Below, in pieces: positions 18,006-29,042 of a DNA stretch of 64,000 nucleotides. The stretch is taken from assembly GCF_004745805.1 (NCBI RefSeq), contig NZ_SRLQ01000003.1, positions 186,001-250,000 on the forward strand, in the 5' to 3' direction. This DNA comes from Mycolicibacterium sp. CH28 (GTDB lineage: Bacteria > Actinomycetota > Actinomycetes > Mycobacteriales > Mycobacteriaceae). A program made the position numbers and the translations under genes. Numbering within the stretch: the first letter of the stretch is position 1; each line of letters starts with the position of its first letter. The notes under the pieces were generated by a model, which was given only the letters and a program-made list of their open reading frames with translations, was not told the origin of the DNA and searched no databases.

Positions 18006-18545
18006 ATGGGGCGGGTTCACAGGTTGTCGACGTCGGCGAGTGATGTGCGGCTGGCCGATGCAGTACAGATCTACTTGGCGACGATTATGGTGTCGAACAC
18101 CCGCGCAACCTACGCGGCGGCGCTGAATCGGTTGGTGGTCGACTTCGGGGCGGATACGAATGTGGCGTTGCTGGGCTCGGAGCCGGATCGGGTCAGTGGC
18201 TGGTTCACCTTCGTGTGGGGTGGCAAGTCGGCGAAGACGTTTAACATCCGATTGACTGCGCTGGGGTCGGCGTGCGCATATTGGCGCGATCAGCAGTGGT
18301 TGGCCGGCGATCCGTTAGTGCGGTTGCGAACGCGGCCCGCACCGCCGGACACCAGTAGGGCGTTGAGCAAGGATCGGGTCACCGAGATCTTGGGATCGGA
18401 TGCGGCCCAGAGGGAACAGGTGTTATGGCACATGCTCTACGAATCCGCGGCGCGTGCCGAGGAGGTGTTGATGCTGGATGTGCCCGACCTCGACACAGCG
18501 AACCGCTGCGCGGAGGTGACACGCAAGGGCGGGGCACGCGAACTC
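18006..18545 (+). pseudogene. Tyrosine recombinase, N-terminal part (split by IS3 element)
   Basis: This is the first 180 codons of a tyrosine site-specific recombinase. It contains a SAM-like core-binding domain (residues about 15-110) and the start of the catalytic domain. The first catalytic Arg is in YESAARAEEVLMLDV, and the beta-hairpin Lys is in VTRKGGAREL. The IS3-family element begins directly after codon 180 and creates a TGA stop. Joining this part to 19894-20289 restores a continuous frame of about 311 residues, a normal size for such enzymes. The truncated product lacks the HxxR motif and tyrosine, so it should be inactive. Confidence 0.88.
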
Positions 18546-18576
18546 TGAACCACCCTGGATCTGATGGAGACCTGGT

Positions 18577-19515
18577 TCAAGCCACGTCGCGGTCGGAGGT
18601 GGCTGTCGAGCGTTGTTGACGGTACTCGTTTTCGTAGTCGATGGGCGGTTGGTATCCGATCGAGGAGTGCAGGCGGCTGGTGTTGAACCAATGCACCCAG
18701 GAAGCCGTCTCGCGCTCGACCTCGCTGCGCCCGCTCCACGACTTCTGCCGGTCGATCAGCTCGGTCTTGTACAACCCGATCGTCGATTCCATCAACGCAT
18801 TGTCGAGCGCGTCGCCGACGCTGCCGATCGATCCAGCGATGCCGGATTCGATCAACGCCTCGGTGAACGCCAGAGACGTATACTGGGAACCCGCGTCCGA
18901 GTGATGGACCAAACCCGTTGCAGTGAACGCGAAGTCGGACCGGCGACGTGTGAACAATGCTTGCTCGAGTACACCCGACACCAGCGGCGTCGCCTTCGTC
19001 GTCATGACCCTCCACCCGAGAATCCGGCGGGAGAACACATCGACCACGAACGAGGTGTACACGAAACCAACCAACGTCCAGCAATAAGTAAAATCGGCAA
19101 CCCACCACTGGTCCGGTTGAGTCGGCGCGCCCCACTGCCGGGCAATCAGATCCGGATGTCGAGGGGCACGATCATCGCGTTCGGTGGTCACCGTACGCCG
19201 GCGTCCGCGGACAACACCCTCTGCTCCGCAGATCGTCATCAACCGAGCGACCTGATCGCGGCCGATCTCGTGACCAGCGCGTTTCATTGCATGCCAGATT
19301 TTCTTGGCTCCGTAGAGGCGTCTGTTTGCCACGAAGAACCCGTGAACGGTGTTCGTGGCGTACGCCTCTTCCAGTGCCGCTGCGGAGACGGTGCCGCGTT
19401 TCTTGGCGGCGTAGTAGGTGGACGGGGCGATCTTGATGCCGTGCTCTTTGAGTACGGTGCAGATCGGGTCGACCCCGAAAAGGTGGCGGTATTCGTCGAT
19501 GTACTCGACGATCAC
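18577..19515 (-). CDS. IS3-family transposase OrfB
   Basis: This 312-residue integrase-like DDE transposase carries the catalytic acids in WVADFTYC (first Asp), HHSDAGSQYTS (second Asp) and DNALMESTIGLYKTE (Glu). An HTH_21-type region (YGAKKIWHAMKRAGHEIGRDQVARLM) precedes the rve domain. Its GTG start overlaps the orfA stop (GTGA). In this family the active OrfAB enzyme is normally made by programmed frameshifting, and a T-rich run (TTTTTC) upstream of the overlap could serve. The frame is intact, so the element may be active. Confidence 0.93.
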   Translation of the reverse strand: MIVEYIDEYRHLFGVDPICTVLKEHGIKIAPSTYYAAKKRGTVSAAALEEAYATNTVHGFFVANRRLYGAKKIWHAMKRAGHEIGRDQVARLMTICGAEGVVRGRRRTVTTERDDRAPRHPDLIARQWGAPTQPDQWWVADFTYCWTLVGFVYTSFVVDVFSRRILGWRVMTTKATPLVSGVLEQALFTRRRSDFAFTATGLVHHSDAGSQYTSLAFTEALIESGIAGSIGSVGDALDNALMESTIGLYKTELIDRQKSWSGRSEVERETASWVHWFNTSRLHSSIGYQPPIDYENEYRQQRSTATSDRDVA

Positions 19516-19838
19516 CGAAGTCGGCGGTCGACCTCCGCCGCTGCGAAAAACGCTGACGCTGTCTTGAGAATCTCGTTGGCTCTTCGCAATTCGGAGTTCT
19601 CACGCCGTAGCGCCTTCAACTCCTCGTCGCGGTCAACTCCTGCGACGGGCCCGTGTGCCTCGGTGGCCGGATCGTTCTTCTCGATCCAGTTTCGGATCGT
19701 CGCCGGGTTGATATCGAGCAGAGCCCCGACGTGCTTACGGGCCGTTACTTTCGGCTCGCCGTACTCCTTGAGCCGGTCGCGATACATCCGAACTGCCCGC
19801 TCCCGCGTCTCAGCATCGAACTTCCTTGGTGCACCCAT
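19512..19838 (-). CDS. IS3-family transposase OrfA
   Basis: This 108-residue protein has an N-terminal helix-turn-helix (RKFDAETRERAVRMYRDRL...LDINPATIRNWIEK) and a leucine-zipper-like helix (LKALRRENSELRRANEILK). Its ending, NEILKTASAFFAAAEVDR, resembles OrfA of IS6110. It binds the element's ends and forms the N terminus of the frameshifted transposase. The ATG at 19838 lies close inside the right inverted repeat. Confidence 0.92.
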   Translation of the reverse strand: MGAPRKFDAETRERAVRMYRDRLKEYGEPKVTARKHVGALLDINPATIRNWIEKNDPATEAHGPVAGVDRDEELKALRRENSELRRANEILKTASAFFAAAEVDRRLR

Positions 19839-19893
19839 ATCTGCATTCTCCTGGTGAGATCACAGTCTCCACCAGCCCCAGGGTGGTTCACTC

Positions 19894-20289
19894 GTCGCGT
19901 GGCAGAGCGCTACCGCGCGCCTGTTGCCGCGGATGCTGGCCGACCGCACGAGCGGTCCACTGTTCCTCACCGCCCGAAAAGCCCGATCGTCCGTGGCTGC
20001 ACGCGATGTCGACTCGTCGACGGGGCGGGCACGGCTGTCTTATCGGCGCGCGGCCGAGATGTTCGAAGGCCACACCGTCCACTACGACGACGGCCCGTAC
20101 ACGCTGCACCAACTACGGCATTCACGGCTGACGCATGCGGCCGAGGATGGCGCGTCGATGCCGGTGTTGATGACGCTGTCGGGTCAGATGTCGGTGCGAG
20201 GCCTTGTCGAGTACGCAAGAATCTCCGACGATGGGCTACGGCGCTTTCAGGCCGAGAGCGATCCGGCGGCGCGTCGGCCAGGGCGGTGA
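19894..20289 (+). pseudogene. Tyrosine recombinase, C-terminal part (split by IS3 element)
   Basis: This catalytic C-terminal part resumes in frame directly after the CTC duplication (VAWQSATARLLPRMLADRT). It carries the HxxR motif in LHQLRHSRLTHAAEDGAS and the nucleophilic Tyr in LVEYARIS. Where most family members have LGH before the tyrosine, this protein reads LSGQ, so the third catalytic His is replaced. It has no start codon of its own in a normal context. It ends 21 bp before the convergent tnpA gene. Confidence 0.86.
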
Positions 20290-20310
20290 TCGGCGCAGTG
20301 AGTCGCACCG

Positions 20311-23300
20311 TCAATCGCTCTCGTGGGCATCGGGATCGCGCAGCGGCCGGTGTGTTCCACCGAGGTCTGGTAAGTGGAAGGCGTAGTGGCCGTCGATACC
20401 GATGTGGGTGCGGATAAACGCCGATAGTCGCTGCGCGTCGGCGTCGAGCACCGGATAGCCCTGCGCGCGTAGCTGTTCCAGAGCGCGGTTGGTGTATAAC
20501 GTATTCCACAGAACTGTGCAGTTGAGCACCAACCCCAGTGCGGAGAGTTGATCTTCCATGCCTTCGTAGTAGGTACGGGTCATCTCCCCCTTCTTTCCGT
20601 GGTAGATCCGGCGCGCCAGGTCGTGACGCCCTTCTCCGAGATTGGCCTGAATCTTGCCTTCCCTGCGGTACGGTTCGTCGTCGGCCAGGCGCAGGATGTG
20701 CAGGGTTTTGAAGATCCGCCCATAATGGGCGATCGCTTGACCCAAGGGGGTAGGTTTCCCGTCCCGGGAGATCATCCGGGTGACGTCGTGAGCGGAGACC
20801 TCACACTCGTTGATCGACACTGCAACTCGGCACATGTCCTCCCAGTGCGCGGCGATCTTGTCGGTGTCGATGTGACCCCGAGCGGCCTGGTTGAGTGGCC
20901 CGTAGTCCGCGGACCGGTCGAACCGCCATAACCGCTGATCGGGCAGATTCGCTAACTGCGGCCGGTATCTCTTGCCGATCAGGTGCATCAGACCGAACAC
21001 GATGTCGCTGTAGGAGCCGGTGTCGGTGACGATCTCGTCGGGAGCTTTTCCGCCCTGCTGAAGCTGCACCACATCGATGAAGTTCAGGGAGTCGCGGGGC
21101 GTCCCGGACACGACCTTGGCCGCCAGCCCGGCGGACTGGTCGTTGAGCATGTTCAACCAGGTGATCCCGCGCTTACGGCCGAAGTACTTCGGGTTCGGTC
21201 TCGCGTGGATGGTGCGGACCGGAACCACGAACCGCATACCGTCCACCGAGGCGAGTAGCCCACCACCCCACAGCTGCGCCAATTCGATCTCGGACTGGGC
21301 CTCTACCAGCTCGACGTTGGCCGCAGTCAACGTCTCCACGCGAACGTAGTTCTGGTCGACATGGTGCAGACGGTCACGGGTCAGCGCGTGAACACCAGGG
21401 CTGGTCACCGGTGTGAAACCCACGTTCATCGCGTGCGCGCACAGTACGGCCGCGACCGACAATCCGAGATCGGCGACGCGGGCACCGTTGCCGGAGGCGT
21501 GGGTGAACGACTCGGTGAACCGGGGCACCCAGGACATGACTTCCAAGACCAGCTCGGGCAGGTCGACCTCGGGCAACATTGTCTGGACCCGGCGACGTAG
21601 ATCGACCAGCGACGGCGGGTCCGGTTCTGCTTTCAGCGAGGCGAGGTGGAGACGCCCGTCCTCGCCGACGCTCGCCGGACCGTCACTGTCCAACCTCGCG
21701 GCGACCTCACGGTAGGCAGTGTCCATCGTGGCGGCATGCTCGGCGAGCAGCGGTGCCGGATCGCCCGGTAGGTTCAACGCGTTCATCCCGGCCTCGCGGG
21801 AGCGATCCCATGCTTGCCCGACCAGCAGCTGGGCTCGAGGGTCACGCCATCGCGTCGAGTGCGGGGCAAAGATGTTGCGATACTTGAGATGTCGATGGAA
21901 CTGCTCCAGTAGGCACAAGGTGTAGGCGGCGCGGTCGACCGTCTCCGGTGGCCGAGGATCGCGATAGACCAGCCTCTTCCAGCCGCCACCGATGAGATCA
22001 TGGTCGATCTGGCGGGCATCGAGCCAGCTCGCGGGTAGTTTCGACTTCGTCGACATCAGCTCACCGAGGGTCTTCATCGCTGCCAGTACCGCCGCACCGT
22101 CCGCGGTCGCTCCGAACGTCACGGTGTTCATCAGCCGGGGCAGGAACACCCGGACCGTGGCCAAGCGTCCCGCCAACTCTTCCAGGCGCTGCCCATCGAG
22201 TTCCGCGTCATCGACCGGCACCAACTCGTCGATCACCGCTACCGACGCGCGCAGCTCACTTTTGGTCGCGATGTTCTCGATCAGATCCCACAGCATGTTG
22301 ACGCTGAGGTTCGGCTCGACCTCACTCATCTCCAACAGCATCTTGACCGCTGCCGAGAGCTTGCCTGCATGACGTGAGACGCGTGGGTATCGGCGCAGCT
22401 TCTCATCGCGTGACTCACGTTCGGCCTTCGACATCAGGTTCGTGACCATCAAAAGATCGAACAACTCGAGCACGTCATCAGTTGCCCTGTTCGACAGCAC
22501 TTTCACCGTGGCGACCAGCACCGCCAGGCGATTGCGGCGGGGCTCGATGCGCCGCAATGTAGGGGCCTTACTCGATAGCCCGTAGGTGGCCAGTGCGATC
22601 ACTCGACGCTGCGGAACCATCGACACATCCAGTGATTGCCCGCCCAGCCCGATGAGGTCGGTCAACCGTTCCAGGGCGTCGAGCATACCCTTCGAGCTGG
22701 TCCGGAACACGCCCCGGCGAAGCCGCTCCAGTTCGCTGACACGACGTTTGCCCTCGGGTACATCGAGCAACGCCAGTAGCGCCGAAGCAGAACCAGCAGT
22801 GAGTTGATCGGTCAGCTGACTCCACAACCGCTGATCAGCGGCCTGTCGCCCGTCGGTCACCACACGTACCAGAGTGCGGGGACCGGGAAGCAGCGCCTGA
22901 TGTTCACGTAACCAGTCGACCGCACTGGCGAATATCGCTTTCGGCCCATCGCCGGTGACCCACGCCTGATCGGCGACCCACGCCGCCAACTCCGCCTCGA
23001 CCTCAGCATAGGAACTCAAGCCGTACTCGCGCTGGATCTCCCAAGCGTGTTCGAGTTTGGTTTTCTTCCGCTCGGTGTACTGCTTCACACACGAGGAGTC
23101 CTCGATACCCAACTGCTCGGCGAGATAGTCGACCAGCTCCAGGGGCGCATCGAGCGGATCAGCCAAAAACATTCCGAGTTGGCGGACTGTCACGATCTGA
23201 AGGGCGAACCCCAACCGGTTGTAGTCACGACGCCGACCAGCGATCAGCTTCCGGTCCTCGTCATCGAGGTAGAAAAACCGTTCCAGCTCAACACGGGACA

Positions 23301-23337
23301 ACGCCCCGAACCGGCCGTAGCCGCCCTCATCGGTCAT
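20311..23337 (-). CDS. tnpA: Tn3-family transposase TnpA
   Basis: This 1,008-residue transposase has the usual length for the Tn3 family. The N-terminal part (about 1-170, beginning FGALSRVELERFFYLDDEDR) is the DUF4158-type DNA-binding region. The C-terminal catalytic region carries the DDE residues in GGLLASVDGMRFVVP, DEIVTDTGSYSDIVFGL and LGEGRHDLARRIYHGKKGE. It would catalyse replicative transposition, producing cointegrates that need resolving. The start lies 58 bp inside the right inverted repeat. The frame is intact, so the element could still move, or be mobilised, if resolution is supplied. Confidence 0.96.
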   Translation of the reverse strand: MTDEGGYGRFGALSRVELERFFYLDDEDRKLIAGRRRDYNRLGFALQIVTVRQLGMFLADPLDAPLELVDYLAEQLGIEDSSCVKQYTERKKTKLEHAWEIQREYGLSSYAEVEAELAAWVADQAWVTGDGPKAIFASAVDWLREHQALLPGPRTLVRVVTDGRQAADQRLWSQLTDQLTAGSASALLALLDVPEGKRRVSELERLRRGVFRTSSKGMLDALERLTDLIGLGGQSLDVSMVPQRRVIALATYGLSSKAPTLRRIEPRRNRLAVLVATVKVLSNRATDDVLELFDLLMVTNLMSKAERESRDEKLRRYPRVSRHAGKLSAAVKMLLEMSEVEPNLSVNMLWDLIENIATKSELRASVAVIDELVPVDDAELDGQRLEELAGRLATVRVFLPRLMNTVTFGATADGAAVLAAMKTLGELMSTKSKLPASWLDARQIDHDLIGGGWKRLVYRDPRPPETVDRAAYTLCLLEQFHRHLKYRNIFAPHSTRWRDPRAQLLVGQAWDRSREAGMNALNLPGDPAPLLAEHAATMDTAYREVAARLDSDGPASVGEDGRLHLASLKAEPDPPSLVDLRRRVQTMLPEVDLPELVLEVMSWVPRFTESFTHASGNGARVADLGLSVAAVLCAHAMNVGFTPVTSPGVHALTRDRLHHVDQNYVRVETLTAANVELVEAQSEIELAQLWGGGLLASVDGMRFVVPVRTIHARPNPKYFGRKRGITWLNMLNDQSAGLAAKVVSGTPRDSLNFIDVVQLQQGGKAPDEIVTDTGSYSDIVFGLMHLIGKRYRPQLANLPDQRLWRFDRSADYGPLNQAARGHIDTDKIAAHWEDMCRVAVSINECEVSAHDVTRMISRDGKPTPLGQAIAHYGRIFKTLHILRLADDEPYRREGKIQANLGEGRHDLARRIYHGKKGEMTRTYYEGMEDQLSALGLVLNCTVLWNTLYTNRALEQLRAQGYPVLDADAQRLSAFIRTHIGIDGHYAFHLPDLGGTHRPLRDPDAHESD

Positions 23338-23395
23338 GCCGACATGAAATCACCTGTAGGTCCACGCCGCCGACGTCACCGCTCGATGTTCATCG

Positions 23396-23434
23396 CTTAG
23401 CGCCGGATTGGGCGGGTTTTGCTCCTCGACCCCC
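23396..23434 (-). repeat. Right terminal inverted repeat of the Tn3-family element
   Basis: This 39-bp terminal repeat, read inward on the minus strand, begins GGGGGTCGAGGAGCAAAA. It matches the left end except for one extra A. The target duplication TATTC follows at 23435-23439. Confidence 0.95.
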
Positions 23435-23474
23435 TATTCCCTGAGTGCTGCTAGCGTTGGCCCCGCACCACCAA

Positions 23475-25981
<2,507 letters not shown>

Positions 25982-25985
<4 letters not shown>

Positions 25986-26614
25986 GCACGGATCTCGAGG
26001 CGATCGCCGGGATCGCGCATGAGCCGGCCGGCACCCCGGCCGGGGTGGTGATGCTGACCCACGGGGCCGGCGGCAGCCGGGAGTCCCCACTGCTGATCCG
26101 GATCTGCGATGAGTGGGCCGCCCGCGGGTGGCTGTCGGTGCGCTACAACCTGCCTTACCGGCGGCGCCGCCCGAAGGGACCGCCGTCGGGTTCGGCAGCC
26201 GGTGACCGCGACGGCATCGTCGAAGCCCTCACCCTGGCGCGCACATTGGCCGATGGGCCGGTGATCGCCGGCGGGCATTCCTACGGCGGGCGGCAGACCT
26301 CGATGGTCGCCGCCGAGAACCCCGACCTGCTCGACGTTCTGACCTTGTTCTCGTATCCGCTGCATCCGCCCGGCAAGCCGGACCGGTTGCGCACCGAGCA
26401 CTTCGGCGCCATCACCGTGCCCACGGTGTTCACCCACGGTACGTCCGACCCGTTCGGCTCGATCGACGAGCTGCGGGCGGCGGCCCTGCTCATCGGAGCC
26501 CCGGTCGGCATCGTCGAAGTCACCGGCGCGCGGCACGACCTGGGTTCCAAGACCCTGGACGTTCCCGGCCTGGCGGTCGACGCCGCACTGACGGCCCTGC
26601 AGGCCTCTCCATAA
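25982..26614 (+). CDS. Alpha/beta hydrolase of the KANL3/Tex30 type (Rv0421c-like)
   Basis: This 210-residue hydrolase-fold protein starts at an ATG overlapping the thiD stop. The oxyanion region VVMLTHGAGGSRESPLL, the nucleophile elbow AGGHSYGGRQTSM (Ser in GHSYGG), FTHGTSDPFGS with a catalytic Asp candidate, and GARHDLG with the His form a complete triad. The substrate is unknown. Coupling to thiD is conserved in mycobacteria (from memory), which suggests a role tied to thiamine metabolism, but this is not shown. Confidence 0.85.
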
Positions 26615-26619
26615 TCCGG

Positions 26620-26639
26620 CCGCGGGTGCCCGCCCGCGG
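26620..26639 (+). terminator. GC-rich hairpin after the thiC operon
   Basis: A perfect 7-bp stem, CCGCGGG and CCCGCGG, with a 6-base loop lies six bases after the hydrolase stop codon. There is no U-run, as is common for mycobacterial hairpin terminators. Confidence 0.6.
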
Positions 26640-26827
26640 AAGCCTTTGCCGAAGGCGAAAGCACGTCGCCGTGCGCGAGATTCGCTTCGGAGCGCGAAAA
26701 GAAGACGAATCGTCGGGAATGTCTGGACTCGCGGCGCGGGTTGCTCTTATGCTCAGCCCGTCACCAGTTTGCATACCGATTGGCCGGTAAACATTTCCGC
26801 GGGCGATGCCCACACCAGGGGAGACTA

Positions 26828-28960
26828 ATGCGTTCATTCGGCGGGTCAACGGTTGCAGCAAATAGCTCGATCTCGCCGAAGGCGGAAACGCCGCGAATCG
26901 CGGCACCTGCGAATATTGGCTACCGCAGCCTAATTTGCTGGGCTGGCGCATCGGCCGTCGCGCTCGGTGTGGGTCTGGCGGTCGTGTCCACCCCGGCGGT
27001 GGCTTCGGCAGACGCCGGCTCGGGAAGTGCGTCGAAGCCGGGTTCATCGGATGGCGGCAACACGCAGAAGGGCCTCGGGCACTCCGGTGCGCGCTCGTCG
27101 AGCAACACCTCGCCGTCGCGCGGCACCGAGACCGGCAACTCGGGATCGGCCGCGACCACACCGGCGGCCTCGGAGCGGCTCCCGCAGACGGGTGTCGTGC
27201 GAAGCGGAACGATCACGGCTGCCAAGGAGCCCGCGGCGGGTGTGGCGACCGGCCAAACCTCCGCCGCATCTCCGGCTCGAACAGCCGCGACGATATCCAC
27301 GCCGGTATCTGACACACCCGTCGCATCGAAGGCGGCAGCGGTGACCAGTACGCCGCGATCCGTCGCCGTCGGCGGCGCTGCCGGACTGCCGGCACTGTTC
27401 AACCTCTTCTTCGGCAACGGCACCGCCGAGCATCCCGACGGCGGACTGATCATCGGCAACGGTTACTCCTGGACGTCGTCCACATGCCTGTCGGGCTCGG
27501 TATGCAACGGCGGCCGGGGCGGAATCTTCGGTAACGGCGGCGACGGTTTCAACGGCGGCAACGGCGGCTCGGCGGGCTGGTTCGGCAACGGCGGCGCGGG
27601 TAGTGCGGGCACTGACGCCGTATACGCGGTTGGCGGATCTCAGACCGCCATAGCCGGTCGCGGCGGCAATGGCGGTCGCGGCGGGCTGTTCCTCGGCAAC
27701 GGCGGCAACGGCGGCGAGGGTGGCTGGGATATCGATAACCCATCGGGCGACGCCACCGCTGCTGACGGCGGCGCAGGCGGGGCCGGGGGCATCTTCGGCG
27801 GGACCGCAGGCGACGGCGGCGCCGGTGGGACCGCCTACTCCCCAGACGGTTCGGCGATCGCCGGCAACGGCGGCTCAGGTGGTCGCGGTGTATTCGGCGC
27901 CAGTGGCCGCGGCGGCGACGGAGGTATGGCGGTCACCGATGGCGGGACCGCGATCGCCGGGAACGCCGGCAACGGCGGCAACAATTTCTTCCGTGCCGGC
28001 GGTGCAGGCGGTACTGGCGGGCTGGCCGACGCCCAGAGCACCGATTCGCAGGATGTCGCGTTCGGCGGCGACGGCGGACAGGGCGGAAGCACTCTCTTCG
28101 GGAGCGCGGGCCGGGGCGGTGACGGCGGCGACGGTGACGGCTACGGCTCCGCCGCCAGTCTCGGTGGCGCCGGTGGGGTGGGCGGCTCCGTGCTGCTCGG
28201 GGTGAGCGGCGCAGGCGGCACCGGTGGTGACGGCTATTCCGACAACGGCAACGCCGAGGGCGGCGCTGGAGGGAACGGCGGCCAGGTAGTGGTCGGAATG
28301 GGTGGCATTGGTGGCGCCGGTGGGGCCGGGGTGACGTACGGCAACGGCGATTCCCAAGGCGGCGACGCCGGTTCGGGCGGCGCTGGCGTGCTGGCGGCCA
28401 TCGGAGGGAACGGCGGCGACGGCGGTGACGCCGACACGTTTGGCACGGGCACAGCATCGGCGGGCGCCGGTGGATCCGGTGGCTCCGGTGGGTGGTTCGG
28501 CGTCGGCGGTGAACGCGGCCAGGACGGCGTCGTCGGGGCGGGCACGGACCTGGACGTAGCAGCCCCCGTCACCGCCGGTCTGCGCTCGGCCGCAGCCGCA
28601 GCAGCGGTCGTCGACAACAGTGACGCCATGCGCGCTTACCTCCAAGAGGTGGCAGAGATCAACCGCGCCAACGACATCGCGTTCCAGAACTGGCGGATCC
28701 AGGTCGACTACAACAACCGGCAGTACCAGACGGCCTACAAGAACTACGTCAGCCGGTTCAACAACATCAAGAACGTCAACGCCACGAACTACAACAACTA
28801 CCTCAGGCGCTTCAACACCTGGGTGCGCAACAAGCAGCGCGGCCCGCGACCGAAAGTCCCCCGCGCCTACCCGCTGCCGACCGCGCCGACGCGCCCCATC
28901 AATCCGCCGCAGCCGAACCGCCTCGAACCCGGACCACCGCCACCACGGTTAGCGTCCTAG
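26828..28960 (+). CDS. Secreted glycine-rich PGRS-type repeat protein without a PE domain
   Basis: This 710-residue protein follows GGGGAG and an ATG at 26828. An extended N terminus and hydrophobic segment (residues about 34-60, ending STPAVASA) look like a Sec signal peptide. A Ser/Ala/Thr-rich region (61-185) is followed by LFNLFFGNGTAEHPDGG (about 190) and then a PGRS-like array of GGNGG, GGAGG and GGDGG units to about residue 570. The last 110 residues are quite different: a Tyr/Asn/Arg-rich helical part (YNNRQYQTAYKNYVSRF, about 620) and a Pro-rich tail. No PE domain is present, so export by ESX-5 is not expected. Surface or cell-wall location is inferred. Confidence 0.85.
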   Translation: MRSFGGSTVAANSSISPKAETPRIAAPANIGYRSLICWAGASAVALGVGLAVVSTPAVASADAGSGSASKPGSSDGGNTQKGLGHSGARSSSNTSPSRGTETGNSGSAATTPAASERLPQTGVVRSGTITAAKEPAAGVATGQTSAASPARTAATISTPVSDTPVASKAAAVTSTPRSVAVGGAAGLPALFNLFFGNGTAEHPDGGLIIGNGYSWTSSTCLSGSVCNGGRGGIFGNGGDGFNGGNGGSAGWFGNGGAGSAGTDAVYAVGGSQTAIAGRGGNGGRGGLFLGNGGNGGEGGWDIDNPSGDATAADGGAGGAGGIFGGTAGDGGAGGTAYSPDGSAIAGNGGSGGRGVFGASGRGGDGGMAVTDGGTAIAGNAGNGGNNFFRAGGAGGTGGLADAQSTDSQDVAFGGDGGQGGSTLFGSAGRGGDGGDGDGYGSAASLGGAGGVGGSVLLGVSGAGGTGGDGYSDNGNAEGGAGGNGGQVVVGMGGIGGAGGAGVTYGNGDSQGGDAGSGGAGVLAAIGGNGGDGGDADTFGTGTASAGAGGSGGSGGWFGVGGERGQDGVVGAGTDLDVAAPVTAGLRSAAAAAAVVDNSDAMRAYLQEVAEINRANDIAFQNWRIQVDYNNRQYQTAYKNYVSRFNNIKNVNATNYNNYLRRFNTWVRNKQRGPRPKVPRAYPLPTAPTRPINPPQPNRLEPGPPPPRLAS

Positions 28961-29008
28961 CGCGTATTCGGCGACATTAGTCCCCGCGACTGGGGCCCAC
29001 CGGCTCAC

Positions 29009-29024
29009 CTTACTGACAAGTAAG
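29009..29024. promoter_or_regulatory. Inverted repeat CTTAC-N6-GTAAG: candidate regulator operator
   Basis: CTTAC (29009-29013) and GTAAG (29020-29024) flank TGACAA, 18 bp before the monooxygenase start. Symmetric TNAC/GTNA half-sites of this kind are typical of TetR-family operators in actinobacteria. No TetR gene is adjacent in this window, so the regulator is unknown. Confidence 0.5.
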
Positions 29025-29042
29025 TGCCGTTAGTCTGGTTGC

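Larger units (their letters stand above)
18546..19890 (-). mobile_element. IS3-family insertion sequence
   Basis: This 1,345-bp element has 26-bp terminal inverted repeats (18546-18571 and 19865-19890) that start TGAACCACCCTGG and differ at three positions. The 3-bp duplication CTC flanks it (18543-18545 and 19891-19893), as usual for IS3 elements. It carries overlapping orfA and orfB on the minus strand. It interrupts the tyrosine recombinase of the Tn3-family transposon, so it arrived after that transposon was assembled. Confidence 0.94.
17861..23434. mobile_element. Tn3-family transposon with tyrosine recombinase, interrupted by an IS3 element
   Basis: The element spans 5,574 bp. Its ends are inverted repeats of 38 bp (17861-17898) and 39 bp (23396-23434) that begin GGGGGTCGAGGAGC, the Tn3-family GGGG type. 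They are identical except that the left copy has one A fewer in the A-run. The 5-bp direct duplication TATTC flanks it at 17856-17860 and 23435-23439, as expected for Tn3 transposition. Inside lie a palindromic core-site candidate, a rightward tyrosine recombinase gene and the leftward tnpA gene. A 1,345-bp IS3-family element sits inside the recombinase gene. No resistance or metabolic cargo is seen. The perfect target duplication suggests that insertion was recent. Confidence 0.95.

Noticed and set aside
20569-21887. Several plus-strand frames within tnpA
   Set aside because: They run antisense to the intact TnpA, which has all catalytic residues, and lack start signals or family motifs.
26828-28960. 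PE_PGRS protein
   Set aside because: The repeat part fits, but the N terminus has a Sec-like leader and no PE domain, so the PE_PGRS name would mislead.
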